The position numbers were made by a program, and so were the translations under genes. A DNA stretch of 50,518 nucleotides. Source: a candidate division WOR-1 bacterium RIFOXYB2_FULL_42_35 (GTDB taxonomy: Bacteria > Margulisbacteria > WOR-1 > O2-12-FULL-45-9). Every line of letters starts with the position of its first letter. Position 1 is the stretch's first letter. The notes under the pieces were generated by a model, which ran no database searches, had not been told where the DNA came from, and worked only from the letters and a program-made list of their open reading frames with translations. Positions 18,358-25,397 of the stretch are shown here, piece after piece. The stretch lies in contig MEUC01000021.1 of the NCBI GenBank assembly GCA_001771545.1, positions 1-50,518 of the forward strand. The letters run 5' to 3'.

Positions 18358-18929
18358 TAGATTAAATTGACTTCCTCGCTTTCTTTTATATAGTTCTGAC
18401 TGCATTTTTCACACTGCGCTTTATTATTATCAAAAATAAGCCTTGTGCCACACTCACAGACCCAACCTCTAATATTGGCAGGATTACCATAAACCAAGGC
18501 ATAGGCAGGCACATCCTTAGTAACAACTGCACCTGCTCCCACAAAAGCATTTTTCCCAATAGTAGTGCCACAAACAATAGTACAATTTGCTCCTAATGAA
18601 ACACCTTCCTTAACTAAAGTTTTCAGATATTTGTCAGATGTCTCTTGGGGATACTTACAACGAGGATTTAAAATATTAGTAAAAACCATTGACGGCCCAC
18701 AAAAAACATAGTCCTCAAGTTCTACCCCTCCATAAACAGAAACATTATTTTGAATTTTACAATGATTGCCAATTATCACATTATTCTGAACAAAAACATT
18801 TTGCCCTAACTTGCAGTTCTTACCAATCTTTACTCCGGAACTAATATGACTAAAATGCCAGATTTTTGTTCCGTCTCCAATTTTAACTGGCTGATCAATT
18901 ACTACTGTTTCATGTTTAAAATAGTTCAT
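18357..18929 (-). CDS. wbpD: UDP-3-amino-GlcNAcA N-acetyltransferase (WbpD-like)
   Basis: 190 residues, left-handed beta-helix acetyltransferase with hexapeptide repeats throughout (IGDGTKIW, ISSGVKIGKNCKLGQNV, IGNHCKIQNNVSVYGG, LGANCTIVCGTTIGKNAFVGAGAVV). It acetylates the 3-amino group using acetyl-CoA. ATG at 18929 is chosen because GGAGG lies just before it. The C-terminal tail carries CECG...CEKC, four Cys that may bind zinc, unlike the shortest WbpD proteins. It overlaps the end of wbpB. Confidence 0.9.
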   Translation of the reverse strand: MNYFKHETVVIDQPVKIGDGTKIWHFSHISSGVKIGKNCKLGQNVFVQNNVIIGNHCKIQNNVSVYGGVELEDYVFCGPSMVFTNILNPRCKYPQETSDKYLKTLVKEGVSLGANCTIVCGTTIGKNAFVGAGAVVTKDVPAYALVYGNPANIRGWVCECGTRLIFDNNKAQCEKCSQNYIKESEEVNLI

Positions 18930-19938
18930 GTTTCCCTCCATCTTTTAACGACCTATCTGCAGCCGCCAATATTTTCAAAACCGCAAGCGCGTTTTCTCCG
19001 TTACTTAAAGGCTCTTTCCCCTCTCGGACACTGTCGATAAAATGCTGACATTCAAGACTAAGCGGCTCATCTTGAGACAACTTAATAACTTCGTCCCCCC
19101 CAGATCTAAGTTTAGATAACTCGGAAACATTTTTGAAGTCAGAAATATTTTCTACTCCTTTATCAATTATGGTCAAGGTACCTCCATGAGATATTTCGTC
19201 AAAAATAGCCATCTTTTTACTCCCAACAACTATCGTTCGTCTTGTTTTGGTTGGGTCTAACCAACTCACGTGGACATGGCCAATTTCCCCTTCAGCAAAT
19301 CTGACATTCAAGAAAGCCACATCCTCTATCCCTTTTTGAACAAAAGAAGAACCAAGAGCCGAAACACTTTTAGGAAACTTATCAAGTAGATGCAAAATTA
19401 TTGATATGTCGTGAGGAGCCAAACTCCACAAAGCATTTTCTGTTTTTCTTATCCTGCCTAAATTTAACCGTTGAGTATAAACATAACAGATTTTACCCAA
19501 TTCCCCTTGCCCTATCAGTTGTTTGAGTTTGGAAATCGCTGGATGGTAAAGCAAAAGATGACCAACCATGATTTTCTTATTAACAGACTTTGCCAAAGCC
19601 AGCAGTTCTTCTGCCTGAAAAACATCTAAGGTAATAGGCTTTTCAACAAAAATATGCTTTCCAGCCTCAAGACACCGCTTGGCAACTTTGTAATGGTCTG
19701 GAGCCGGGGTTGCTATAATAACTGCTTCAAGTTCTTGGTCTTGAATTAAGCTTTCATAATCAGTAACAAACTTGATTTCAGGAAAAGATCGCACAAATTC
19801 ATTCAAACGAACAGAATCTGAATCGCAAGCATATTTAACCGCAACGTTTGGCAAAGAATAAAAGTTTCTAAGCAGATTCTTCCCCCATTTGCCAATCCCA
19901 ACTTGTCCAACAACTATTTTTTTATATTGTTTACTCAC
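18916..19938 (-). CDS. wbpB: UDP-GlcNAcA 3-dehydrogenase (WbpB-like, Gfo/Idh/MocA family)
   Basis: 340 residues. The N-terminal NAD-binding Rossmann domain (VGQVGIGKWGKNLLRNF) is followed by AVIIATPAPDHY and the family EKP motif in HIFVEKPITL. The C-terminal domain includes a plausible catalytic SLAPHDISIILHLL segment. It oxidises C3 of UDP-GlcNAcA before transamination by WbpE. It sits between wbpA and wbpD with almost no spacing. Confidence 0.9.
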   Translation of the reverse strand: MSKQYKKIVVGQVGIGKWGKNLLRNFYSLPNVAVKYACDSDSVRLNEFVRSFPEIKFVTDYESLIQDQELEAVIIATPAPDHYKVAKRCLEAGKHIFVEKPITLDVFQAEELLALAKSVNKKIMVGHLLLYHPAISKLKQLIGQGELGKICYVYTQRLNLGRIRKTENALWSLAPHDISIILHLLDKFPKSVSALGSSFVQKGIEDVAFLNVRFAEGEIGHVHVSWLDPTKTRRTIVVGSKKMAIFDEISHGGTLTIIDKGVENISDFKNVSELSKLRSGGDEVIKLSQDEPLSLECQHFIDSVREGKEPLSNGENALAVLKILAAADRSLKDGGKHELF

Positions 19939-19939
19939 T

Positions 19940-21244
19940 CTAGATCCTTATTACTTTTACCAAATATTTTCCTACAACATCTTTTAAAGCATTACGCGTG
20001 TCAATAATCAATTTAGCATTTTTAGCAATAAGATTATAATCATAGACAGAGTGCGCTGTAGCAATTACGCAACAATCATATTGTTTAATGCTTTTTCCGC
20101 TTAAGACTGAGGAAGGATAAAACTTATTGCCGGCCTTAACCCTAGAAACATGTGGATCATTATAAGAAACGTCTGCGCTCATTTTATCTAAAATTTCCAT
20201 AACTTTTAAAGAGGGGGACTCTCTCCAATCATCAAGGTCCTTCTTATAAGCCACTCCAAGAACTAAAATTTTTGCTCCCTTCAAACTTTTCCCTTTCTGA
20301 TTTAAAGCACCCTGCACTAGTTGAACAACATACTCTGGCATTCGATCGTTTATTTCTCCTGCCAATTCGATGAAACGGGTTGTTAGATTAAATTCTTTGG
20401 CTTTCCAAGCTAAATAAAAAGGATCCAAGGGAATACAATGCCCCCCCAAACCTGGTCCAGGATAAAAAGGCATAAAACCATAAGGCTTCGTTTTCGCTGC
20501 TTCGATAACTTCCCAAATATCAATATTCATCTTCTTACAAAGGATGGCCAGTTCATTAACCAAAGCAATATTTACACTTCGAAAAATATTCTCTAGCAGC
20601 TTTTCCATTTCAGCAACACGAGGAGAGGAAACTGTAAATATTTTAGTCAGGATTTGAGAGTACAATAATTGAGCCATCTCAGTACACTTTGAAGTAACCC
20701 CTCCAACAACCTTAGGAACATCCTTCGTTTTAAACATTTTATTTCCCGGATCAATTCTTTCTGGGGAAAAAGCCAAAAAGAAATCCTTTCCAACTTCTAA
20801 TCCCGAAGCATTTAATTGGGGAAGGATTATTTCTTCAGTTGTTCCAGGATAAGTAGTGCTTTCTAAAACAATTAATTGTTCCTTTCTAATAAATCTAGCT
20901 AGGCGCTGGGTAACAGATTTAACATAGGAAATGTCAGGTTGTTTGTTTTTATCTAGAGGAGTTGGAACACAAATGCAAATAGCATCCAATCTCTTGAGCA
21001 AAGAGAAATCAGTAACAGCCTTCAACTTTTTTGCCGATACAAACTCTTTAATGTCACTATCAAGAACATCCGTAATATAATTTTCACCACGGTTAATCAT
21101 TGCCTTTCTTTTTGGATTCTGCTCAAATCCAGTCACCTGAAAACCCGCTCTAGCAAACTCAACAGCTAGAGGCAAACCAACATAACCCAAACCAACAACC
21201 CCTATATTAGCTTTTCTACTTATTATCTTTTCTTTCAGTTTCAT
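19940..21244 (-). CDS. wbpA: UDP-N-acetylglucosamine 6-dehydrogenase (WbpA-like)
   Basis: 434 residues of the UDP-glucose/GDP-mannose dehydrogenase family, WbpA subgroup. It has VGLGYVGLPLAVEF (17-30), CVPTPLDKNKQPD, LESTTYPGTTEE and the catalytic Cys270 in GPGLGGHCIPLDPFYL; GGHCIPxDP marks HexNAc dehydrogenases. It converts UDP-GlcNAc to UDP-GlcNAcA, the first step of the wbp pathway. Its ATG overlaps, as ATGA, the stop of a 26-codon remnant that itself encodes the start of a similar dehydrogenase. Confidence 0.93.
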   Translation of the reverse strand: MKLKEKIISRKANIGVVGLGYVGLPLAVEFARAGFQVTGFEQNPKRKAMINRGENYITDVLDSDIKEFVSAKKLKAVTDFSLLKRLDAICICVPTPLDKNKQPDISYVKSVTQRLARFIRKEQLIVLESTTYPGTTEEIILPQLNASGLEVGKDFFLAFSPERIDPGNKMFKTKDVPKVVGGVTSKCTEMAQLLYSQILTKIFTVSSPRVAEMEKLLENIFRSVNIALVNELAILCKKMNIDIWEVIEAAKTKPYGFMPFYPGPGLGGHCIPLDPFYLAWKAKEFNLTTRFIELAGEINDRMPEYVVQLVQGALNQKGKSLKGAKILVLGVAYKKDLDDWRESPSLKVMEILDKMSADVSYNDPHVSRVKAGNKFYPSSVLSGKSIKQYDCCVIATAHSVYDYNLIAKNAKLIIDTRNALKDVVGKYLVKVIRI

Positions 21245-21321
21245 GCTACCCCTCCAACATAGCCCAAACCAATGATTCCCACCTTGGCTTTTTTCTGCTT
21301 AATCTTGTCAATTAGTTTCAT
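21241..21321 (-). pseudogene. Truncated N-terminus of a second nucleotide-sugar dehydrogenase (26 codons)
   Basis: An intact mini-frame beginning MKLIDKIKQKKAK and ending GIIGLGYVGGVA then TGA. It matches the first ~24 residues of the neighbouring wbpA product (MKLKEKIISRKANIGVVGLGYVG) including the NAD-binding GxGYVG. Its ATG overlaps the HTH stop (ATGA) and its TGA overlaps the wbpA ATG (ATGA), so it is neatly coupled on both sides. The simplest reading is a scar left by deletion of most of a duplicated or replaced dehydrogenase. It may still act as a coupling peptide. Confidence 0.8.
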
Positions 21322-21542
21322 TTTAACTCCTCTAAAACCTTCTTATAAACCTGTCTAACTTTCCCTGGCAAACTAGGACTCAAAATTCTCAATATTTCCC
21401 TGCCCAAAACTCGATACTGCCCCCCAATCTTAGCCGCACGCAGCACTCCCCTTTTAATCAAACGACGGAAAGTGGAATCGGAGATCTTTAGGAGCTGTTG
21501 AGTCTCTTCAGAGGTATAAACTTCGGATTCATTGAGGTTCAC
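21318..21542 (-). CDS. Excisionase/MerR-type helix-turn-helix protein
   Basis: About 74 residues. The segment VYTSEETQQLLKISDSTFRR followed by LIKRGVLRAAKIGGQYRV is the standard excisionase-family HTH: helix-turn-helix then a wing. GTG at 21542 is preferred over GTG at 21551 because AAAGGAG sits 7-8 bases before it and because it overlaps the preceding small frame as GTGA. It lies between a DUF4325 gene and the polysaccharide genes, so it may regulate the operon; DNA targets are unknown. Confidence 0.8.
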   Translation of the reverse strand: MNLNESEVYTSEETQQLLKISDSTFRRLIKRGVLRAAKIGGQYRVLGREILRILSPSLPGKVRQVYKKVLEELK

Positions 21543-21610
21543 GTAAGGCACTCCTTTAGGGTCATAGGGTCTAAATCCCCGGCAAACATTAAATAAGTCT
21601 CAACTTCCAT
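21539..21610 (-). CDS. Candidate 23-aa peptide upstream of the HTH gene
   Basis: A small frame starting ATG at 21610 (MEVETYLMFAGDLDP...) whose TGA overlaps the HTH gene's GTG start as GTGA. No strong ribosome binding site is visible. The coding look and the overlap suggest translational coupling, but it could be chance or the tail of a decayed gene (the open frame extends a few codons further upstream). Confidence 0.3.
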   Translation of the reverse strand: MEVETYLMFAGDLDPMTLKECLT

Positions 21611-21638
21611 GTATTTTGTCTTCTCTAACACTCCGGTT

Positions 21639-21908
21639 TTATGACCTTACAACCGTTTCCAGCGTTAGGGCAACTGATGCGTTGGTCGTGTTAAGAAAAT
21701 GCGGCTTTTTGCCGTAAAATTCTTTAAGGCCGGAAATAAACTCGTCAGCCCATGACGGGGCTAAAACATCAACCCCGCTAAAGTCCGGAACAATTTCCTC
21801 TTCCTGGCTTAGCTGAGGCAGGAGGTAAGCTTTGGCAGATAAAAAAGCATCCCTGCCAGCCGGCCGGGAAAGTAGGATCTTGCCGAATTTTTTTATCTGT
21901 ATAATCAT
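21639..21908 (-). CDS. STAS-like DUF4325 protein
   Basis: 89 residues from ATG at 21908, chosen because AAAAGGAG precedes it by a good spacing; an upstream in-frame start at 21953 lacks one. The segment FLSAKAYLLPQLSQEEEIVPDFSGVDVLAPSWADEFISGL fits the DUF4325/STAS-like fold, where a strand-DFSGV-turn and SWADE region are conserved. Such proteins are usually linked to ATPase or anti-sigma-like partners, but none is adjacent. It is the first sizeable gene of the polysaccharide operon and could be a regulator. Confidence 0.7.
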   Translation of the reverse strand: MIIQIKKFGKILLSRPAGRDAFLSAKAYLLPQLSQEEEIVPDFSGVDVLAPSWADEFISGLKEFYGKKPHFLNTTNASVALTLETVVRS

Positions 21909-21936
21909 GACGCTACTCCTTTTGGTATAGAAACGA

Positions 21937-22032
21937 TCAAAAACGCCACACAACCATGGATTTCCACAAACCAGTAAAAGTAAACACCAACAACATCGCG
22001 CCAGGAACCAAGGTTATGGCTAAGTATAACAT
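21937..22032 (-). CDS. Candidate 31-aa membrane peptide
   Basis: A small frame (MLYLAITLVPGAMLLVFTFTG...) with one obvious hydrophobic helix and a basic, Trp-containing C-terminus (WKSMVVWRF). It lies in the operon leader between the promoter and the DUF4325 gene. The ribosome binding site is weak, so I hold this loosely. Confidence 0.35.
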   Translation of the reverse strand: MLYLAITLVPGAMLLVFTFTGLWKSMVVWRF

Positions 22033-22081
22033 TTCTCTGTCTTCTATGACCCTATGGCTCTAAGATCACATGACCCTGGTA

Positions 22082-22109
22082 AGTATAACAGATGAATCAG
22101 CACTGTCAA
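22082..22109 (-). promoter_or_regulatory. Sigma70-like promoter of the polysaccharide operon
   Basis: On the minus strand -35 TTGACA (22109-22104), 16 bases, then -10 TATACT (22087-22082). The transcribed leader contains GGTCATGTGATCTTAG and a second GGGTCATAG, a motif seen again in the leader of the mntA gene. Confidence 0.65.
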
Positions 22110-22146
22110 GCCTATCCAAAATCGGTCAACAGCGGCCAAACAAAAA

Positions 22147-22527
22147 TTAACTAAGTTCGCCAACTAATTGCCCGGCTGTTTCTACATACGCCGCTAATTG
22201 GTTATAAATTTCTTTAACCATAGCCTCATTATACATATGAGTGGTTTTGTTTCCAGTTTCAAGCATCTTAAGCCAAACTTCTCCTTGTTCCCTGGAAATA
22301 ATCTTTTCTTGAAAAGCGCTACGAATGGCTTCCTTAGGAGAATAGACTTTAAGCCCCTTTTCTTCAAGACAAGCTTTCATGGCTTTCCAACCAAGCTCAA
22401 AAGTAAATTCAAACCTTTGGATTGCTGAATCACGGATAAACTCATCCGGCTCTTTTTCCATTACTTCTTTAAACCTAAGGGAAGCTCTCTTGAATTCCGG
22501 CAGCAAATTAGCCAATTTATCGTTCAT
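22147..22527 (-). CDS. hepT: HEPN protein, HepT/HI0074-family toxin-like
   Basis: 126 residues, all-helical HI0074-type nucleotidyltransferase-substrate-binding protein. It has FEFTFELGWKAMKACLEEKG and the conserved C-terminal NKTTHMYNEAMVKEIY, matching the HTYNE-type motif of this HEPN group. With the adjacent nucleotidyltransferase it forms a HepT/MntA-type pair, in which the HEPN protein is an RNase-like toxin and MntA neutralises it by AMPylation. The gene overlaps the mntA 3' end by 11 bases. Confidence 0.85.
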   Translation of the reverse strand: MNDKLANLLPEFKRASLRFKEVMEKEPDEFIRDSAIQRFEFTFELGWKAMKACLEEKGLKVYSPKEAIRSAFQEKIISREQGEVWLKMLETGNKTTHMYNEAMVKEIYNQLAAYVETAGQLVGELS

Positions 22528-22828
22528 AAATCACCTCGATTTTCTTTAAGGCAACTCTTCTAAAGCCATCACCAATATCGTTAAAATCAACAAAATCAAT
22601 CTTCTGTAAAATTGGTAAATCGGACAATTCGTCCTCAATTTCCAGTTTTTCAGCAACAGGAATTTTTTCCGGTGCTTCTACGCCCACATCAATATCTGAC
22701 CTTTCTGTTGCTGTACCATCTACGTGAGAGCCGAAAATAAATAGCTTATAATGCGGCAACCTTAGCCGTTTGTTAATAACTGCAACGATCTTATTCTTTA
22801 GATCGTTGGTTAAAATTTCATTATTCAT
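22517..22828 (-). CDS. mntA: MNT-domain nucleotidyltransferase, MntA-like antitoxin
   Basis: 103 residues. The minimal nucleotidyltransferase motif FIFGSHVDGTATERSDIDV provides GS and the D-x-D catalytic pair, and a third acidic position lies in IDFVDFND. It is encoded upstream of the HEPN gene, the usual order for HI0073/HI0074 and MntA/HepT pairs. The ATG at 22828 has no good Shine-Dalgarno. Confidence 0.87.
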   Translation of the reverse strand: MNNEILTNDLKNKIVAVINKRLRLPHYKLFIFGSHVDGTATERSDIDVGVEAPEKIPVAEKLEIEDELSDLPILQKIDFVDFNDIGDGFRRVALKKIEVIYER

Positions 22829-22850
22829 TGTTTTCTAAGATCCCACGACC

Positions 22851-22946
22851 TTATACCCCCAAAACCTTCAGAACCATCTTGAAATCCTGATTGATATGGG
22901 GATAGCTATTCCTAATATAATCATGCGGTTCAGACTCCTCATTTGA
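22851..22946 (-). pseudogene. Possible coding remnant upstream of mntA
   Basis: A 31-codon open frame without a start codon (contains EPHDYIRNSYPHINQDF and ends KVLKVLGV-like residues before TAA). It looks protein-like but I recognise no family. It lies in the mntA leader, so it may be the tail of a gene displaced by the toxin-antitoxin module. Confidence 0.3.
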
Positions 22947-22966
22947 TTATTGAGATTCATGCGCAC

Positions 22967-22995
22967 ATTATATATAGGCGGGATTGCCATGTCAA
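22967..22995 (-). promoter_or_regulatory. Strong sigma70-like promoter of mntA-hepT
   Basis: Minus strand -35 TTGACA (22995-22990), 17-base spacer, -10 TATAAT (22972-22967): consensus in both boxes. The leader to mntA is ~130 nt and holds GGTCGTGGGATCTTAG, related to a motif in the polysaccharide operon leader. Confidence 0.8.
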
Positions 22996-23031
22996 GCCCA
23001 AACATTGGCTGTCAAGAGCGGCCAAAAGTGG

Positions 23032-23409
23032 TCAATCTCCCAGCAGTTCTTTAATCTTACCAACCAATTCGTCAGCTTTATAGGGTTTAGTCATATAGGC
23101 ATCAGCACCCATCGCCAAGCCCTGTTCAACATCAGAGTCCTGAACTTTGGCTGTCAAAATAATGACCGGAATATTTTTATAATCCTGATCAAACTTGAGC
23201 ATGCGACAAATCTTAAAACCGTCCATCTTGGGCAACATAACATCCAATAAAATTAAATCCGGCTTTTCGGAACGAGCCTTATTGAGCCCACTTAGACCAT
23301 CTTGCGCAGTTAAAACCTCATAGCCATTTGCTTCCAGCCGCAGCTGCAGAGCCTTTAACATTTCTACCTCATCTTCAACAATTAAGATCCGTCTCTTTTT
23401 ATCAGTCAT
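23032..23409 (-). CDS. Receiver-only response regulator
   Basis: 125 residues, one CheY-like receiver: acidic pocket VEDE (11-14), phospho-acceptor Asp56 in LILLDVMLPKMDG, Thr86 in LTAK and Lys108 in TKPY. No output domain follows, so it acts through protein contacts or passes phosphate on. Its start overlaps the 3' end of the histidine kinase gene. Confidence 0.93.
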   Translation of the reverse strand: MTDKKRRILIVEDEVEMLKALQLRLEANGYEVLTAQDGLSGLNKARSEKPDLILLDVMLPKMDGFKICRMLKFDQDYKNIPVIILTAKVQDSDVEQGLAMGADAYMTKPYKADELVGKIKELLGD

Positions 23410-24763
23410 TTAAGTCTGCCTTGGGGATAGTGAAAATGAATTTCGTCCCCTGCCCCAGTTTACTTTCCACGCAAAGTTTTCCGCCATGAACTTCAACAAT
23501 CCCCTGACAAATAGAAAGACCCAAACCAAAGCCCTTAGGCGGTGTTAAGGCAGGATCTTTCTCCAGTCTGACAAAACGTTGAAAAACCTTTAAAACATCC
23601 TGATCGGAGATTCCCGGCCCATTGTCTTTGACATAAACAGAAACTTCATTCTTGCCTGATTCAATCCCAACAGTAATCTTGCTGTTCTCCGGAATATATT
23701 TAATGGCATTATCAATCAAATTAACAAAAACCCGAAAAATTTGATTGGGATCAACCCAAACCCACACCTGCTTGGGACAAATTTCGTCTAAGGCAATGTT
23801 TTTAGCACTGGCTTTCGGCTGAAGGAATTCAACAGCACTACGCGCAAGCTCGCTGAGATCTGTTTTGGCCTTTTTCAATTGCAACGAATGGGCATCAAGT
23901 TTAGAAATATCCAATAAATTATTAAGAATTTCCGCCAAACGATCTAGGTTTGCGCGCGCCGAAACCAAGAGTTCTGATTGTTTAGTATTAACTTCCCCTA
24001 CCACTCCATCCTCAATTAAAGACAAGTTTTCTCTCAAGATTGCCAAAGGTGTGCGCAATTCATGAGAAGCAGTGGAGATAAACTCATCCTTCATTTTATT
24101 AAGATCCTTCAACTCTACAACGGCAGCAAGAAAAAGAGAGTTTTTATGGGACAATTCATCTCGATGCTGATGTAGCAGCTGAGAAAAATAATAGATCGTC
24201 GTAGCAAAAAGAAAAAAGGAAACAGTGGTAAAAACAGCTTTATTAAAAATCAGGGTAAACAACTGCTGTTGTGACAGATGAAAACCAGGCGCATAAACCG
24301 GGATTATGCCAAGGTAAACAAGCCACAACATGCCTAGATAAAAAACGGTCGAAAAGAAAGCAATAATAAAAACGGTTACCGAGCTGGGAGTATAAATACC
24401 AAAACCGGAAATAATAATCAAGACCAGATAAAGGAACCAGTAAGGACTTTCTGTTACCCCGGTGATATAGATCAAGATGGTTACAGCCAAGACATCTAGC
24501 ACCAGGAGAAAATTTCTAAAAGATAGCAAAAAAACCAGGCTGGCGCGTTTTTTTAGCCAGAAGAAAATATGCGCCAGGGCATTATAGCTAAAAACAAAAG
24601 CGATTAGGCCGAGACTAAGTTGAAGATAGGAATTATCAAAAAAAGAAAGGTAAAGCAGAAAGGAAGCTAGGGCAACAACGACATAACGAACCCAGATACT
24701 CCAAGAGATTTTTTCTTTAACATCTCTGATTAAAACTTTTTCTTCGATTTCTGAATACTGCAT
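23402..24763 (-). CDS. Membrane sensor histidine kinase
   Basis: 453 residues. About six hydrophobic helices fill residues 22-195. A short linker precedes HisKA with phospho-acceptor His234 in STASHELRTPLAIL. The ATPase domain has the N box NLIDNAIKYIP, the G1 box VKDNGPGISD, FQRF and the G2 box GFGLGLSIC. There is no periplasmic loop of size, so sensing is probably in or at the membrane. It is coupled to the receiver-only regulator and begins 20 bases after tRNA-Asp, possibly sharing its transcript. Confidence 0.93.
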   Translation of the reverse strand: MQYSEIEEKVLIRDVKEKISWSIWVRYVVVALASFLLYLSFFDNSYLQLSLGLIAFVFSYNALAHIFFWLKKRASLVFLLSFRNFLLVLDVLAVTILIYITGVTESPYWFLYLVLIIISGFGIYTPSSVTVFIIAFFSTVFYLGMLWLVYLGIIPVYAPGFHLSQQQLFTLIFNKAVFTTVSFFLFATTIYYFSQLLHQHRDELSHKNSLFLAAVVELKDLNKMKDEFISTASHELRTPLAILRENLSLIEDGVVGEVNTKQSELLVSARANLDRLAEILNNLLDISKLDAHSLQLKKAKTDLSELARSAVEFLQPKASAKNIALDEICPKQVWVWVDPNQIFRVFVNLIDNAIKYIPENSKITVGIESGKNEVSVYVKDNGPGISDQDVLKVFQRFVRLEKDPALTPPKGFGLGLSICQGIVEVHGGKLCVESKLGQGTKFIFTIPKADLND

Positions 24764-24782
24764 TTAAACTCTTTCTATTTAT

Positions 24783-24861
24783 TGGCGGGCCCGAAGGGAT
24801 TTGAACCCTCGGTCTCCTGCGTGACAGGCAGGCGTGTTAAACCAGGCTACACCACGGGCCC
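24783..24861 (-). tRNA. tRNA-Asp(GTC)
   Basis: Minus-strand cloverleaf with acceptor GGGCCCG pairing CGGGCCC, anticodon loop CTGTCAC (anticodon GTC) and T-arm GAGGGTTCAAATCCCTTC. The discriminator G is followed by an encoded CCA, unlike the tRNA-Ser genes nearby. Confidence 0.95.
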
Positions 24862-24889
24862 TTGCGTTGTCTCATTATACCATACAGAA

Positions 24890-25022
24890 CGGAGGGAGGA
24901 GGATTCTCCCGATGGACATTATAAAAAATAATAATGGAATCATCGGGATCCCGACGGTTCCACCGCTATTCTATATAATAATGTTCGTCGGGAGAACCCC
25001 CGATGCCCGTGAAGGCAGGCCT
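24890..25022 (-). pseudogene. tRNA-Ser 3' fragment interrupted in the T-loop
   Basis: A second copy of the 3' part of the adjacent tRNA-Ser(TGA): the variable arm region (25022-24994) and the T-arm/acceptor 3' strand (24906-24890) are nearly identical. They are separated by an 87-bp palindromic element inserted between C and G of the T-loop TTC/GAAT. The 5' half of the tRNA is absent, so it cannot make a normal tRNA. Confidence 0.85.
24907..24993 (-). mobile_element. 87-bp palindromic T-loop element, copy A
   Basis: Read in the tRNA sense it starts TCCCGACGAACATTAT and ends ATAATGTCCATCGGGA, which are 16-bp imperfect terminal inverted repeats (14/16). The centre holds GTCGGGATCCCGATG, so it can fold as two side-by-side hairpins or one long one. 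Removal restores TTCGAATCC of the tRNA exactly. A homologue in the same orientation lies at 47915-47998. No coding capacity. Confidence 0.82.
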
Positions 25023-25059
25023 CCTCCCATTAGATAAAAACTCCTCCCCACAATTGAAA

Positions 25060-25146
25060 CGGAGGGAGGAGGATTCGAACCCCCGATGCCCGTGAAGGCA
25101 TGCCTGTTTTCAAGACAGGTGCGATCAACCACTCTGCCATCCCTCC
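25060..25146 (-). tRNA. tRNA-Ser(TGA)
   Basis: 87-nt minus-strand class-II tRNA. Acceptor GGAGGGA pairs TCCCTCC with discriminator G; the anticodon stem-loop CCTGT-CTTGAAA-ACAGG gives anticodon TGA; a long variable arm and GGGTTCGAATCC T-arm follow. CCA is not encoded. Confidence 0.95.
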
Positions 25147-25174
25147 AGACCAATTCTCAATTTTCAATAACCAA

Positions 25175-25262
25175 CGGAGGAGGTGGGATTTGAACCCACG
25201 CTGGGCTTGCGCCCACTAACGATTTAGCAAACCGTCCCCTTAAGCCACTTGGGTACTCCTCC
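25175..25262 (-). tRNA. tRNA-Ser(GCT)
   Basis: 88-nt minus-strand class-II tRNA. Acceptor GGAGGAG pairs CTCCTCC with discriminator G; the anticodon loop TTGCTAA gives GCT; variable arm GGGCGCAAGCCC; T-arm GTGGGTTCAAATCCCAC. CCA is not encoded. Confidence 0.95.
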
Positions 25263-25397
25263 GAACGAAGCGCCCTGTGCCTTAGCCTATTCCATTATGT
25301 CTGCCTTCGCAGAATTAGGAACAAGAGCAGGAACAGGGAAACAAACTTAAGACCGATTAATTATATATAATCTCCATACTTATTGCAAAGAAAAGAA

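Noticed and set aside
24890..25146. A CRISPR-like array suggested by repeated GGAGGGAGGAGGATTC
   Set aside because: The repeats are two copies of a tRNA-Ser 3' end, with no regular spacers and no cas genes.
24834..25153. Open frames running through the tRNA cluster on both strands
   Set aside because: They translate tRNA genes and the palindromic element; no ribosome sites and no protein character.
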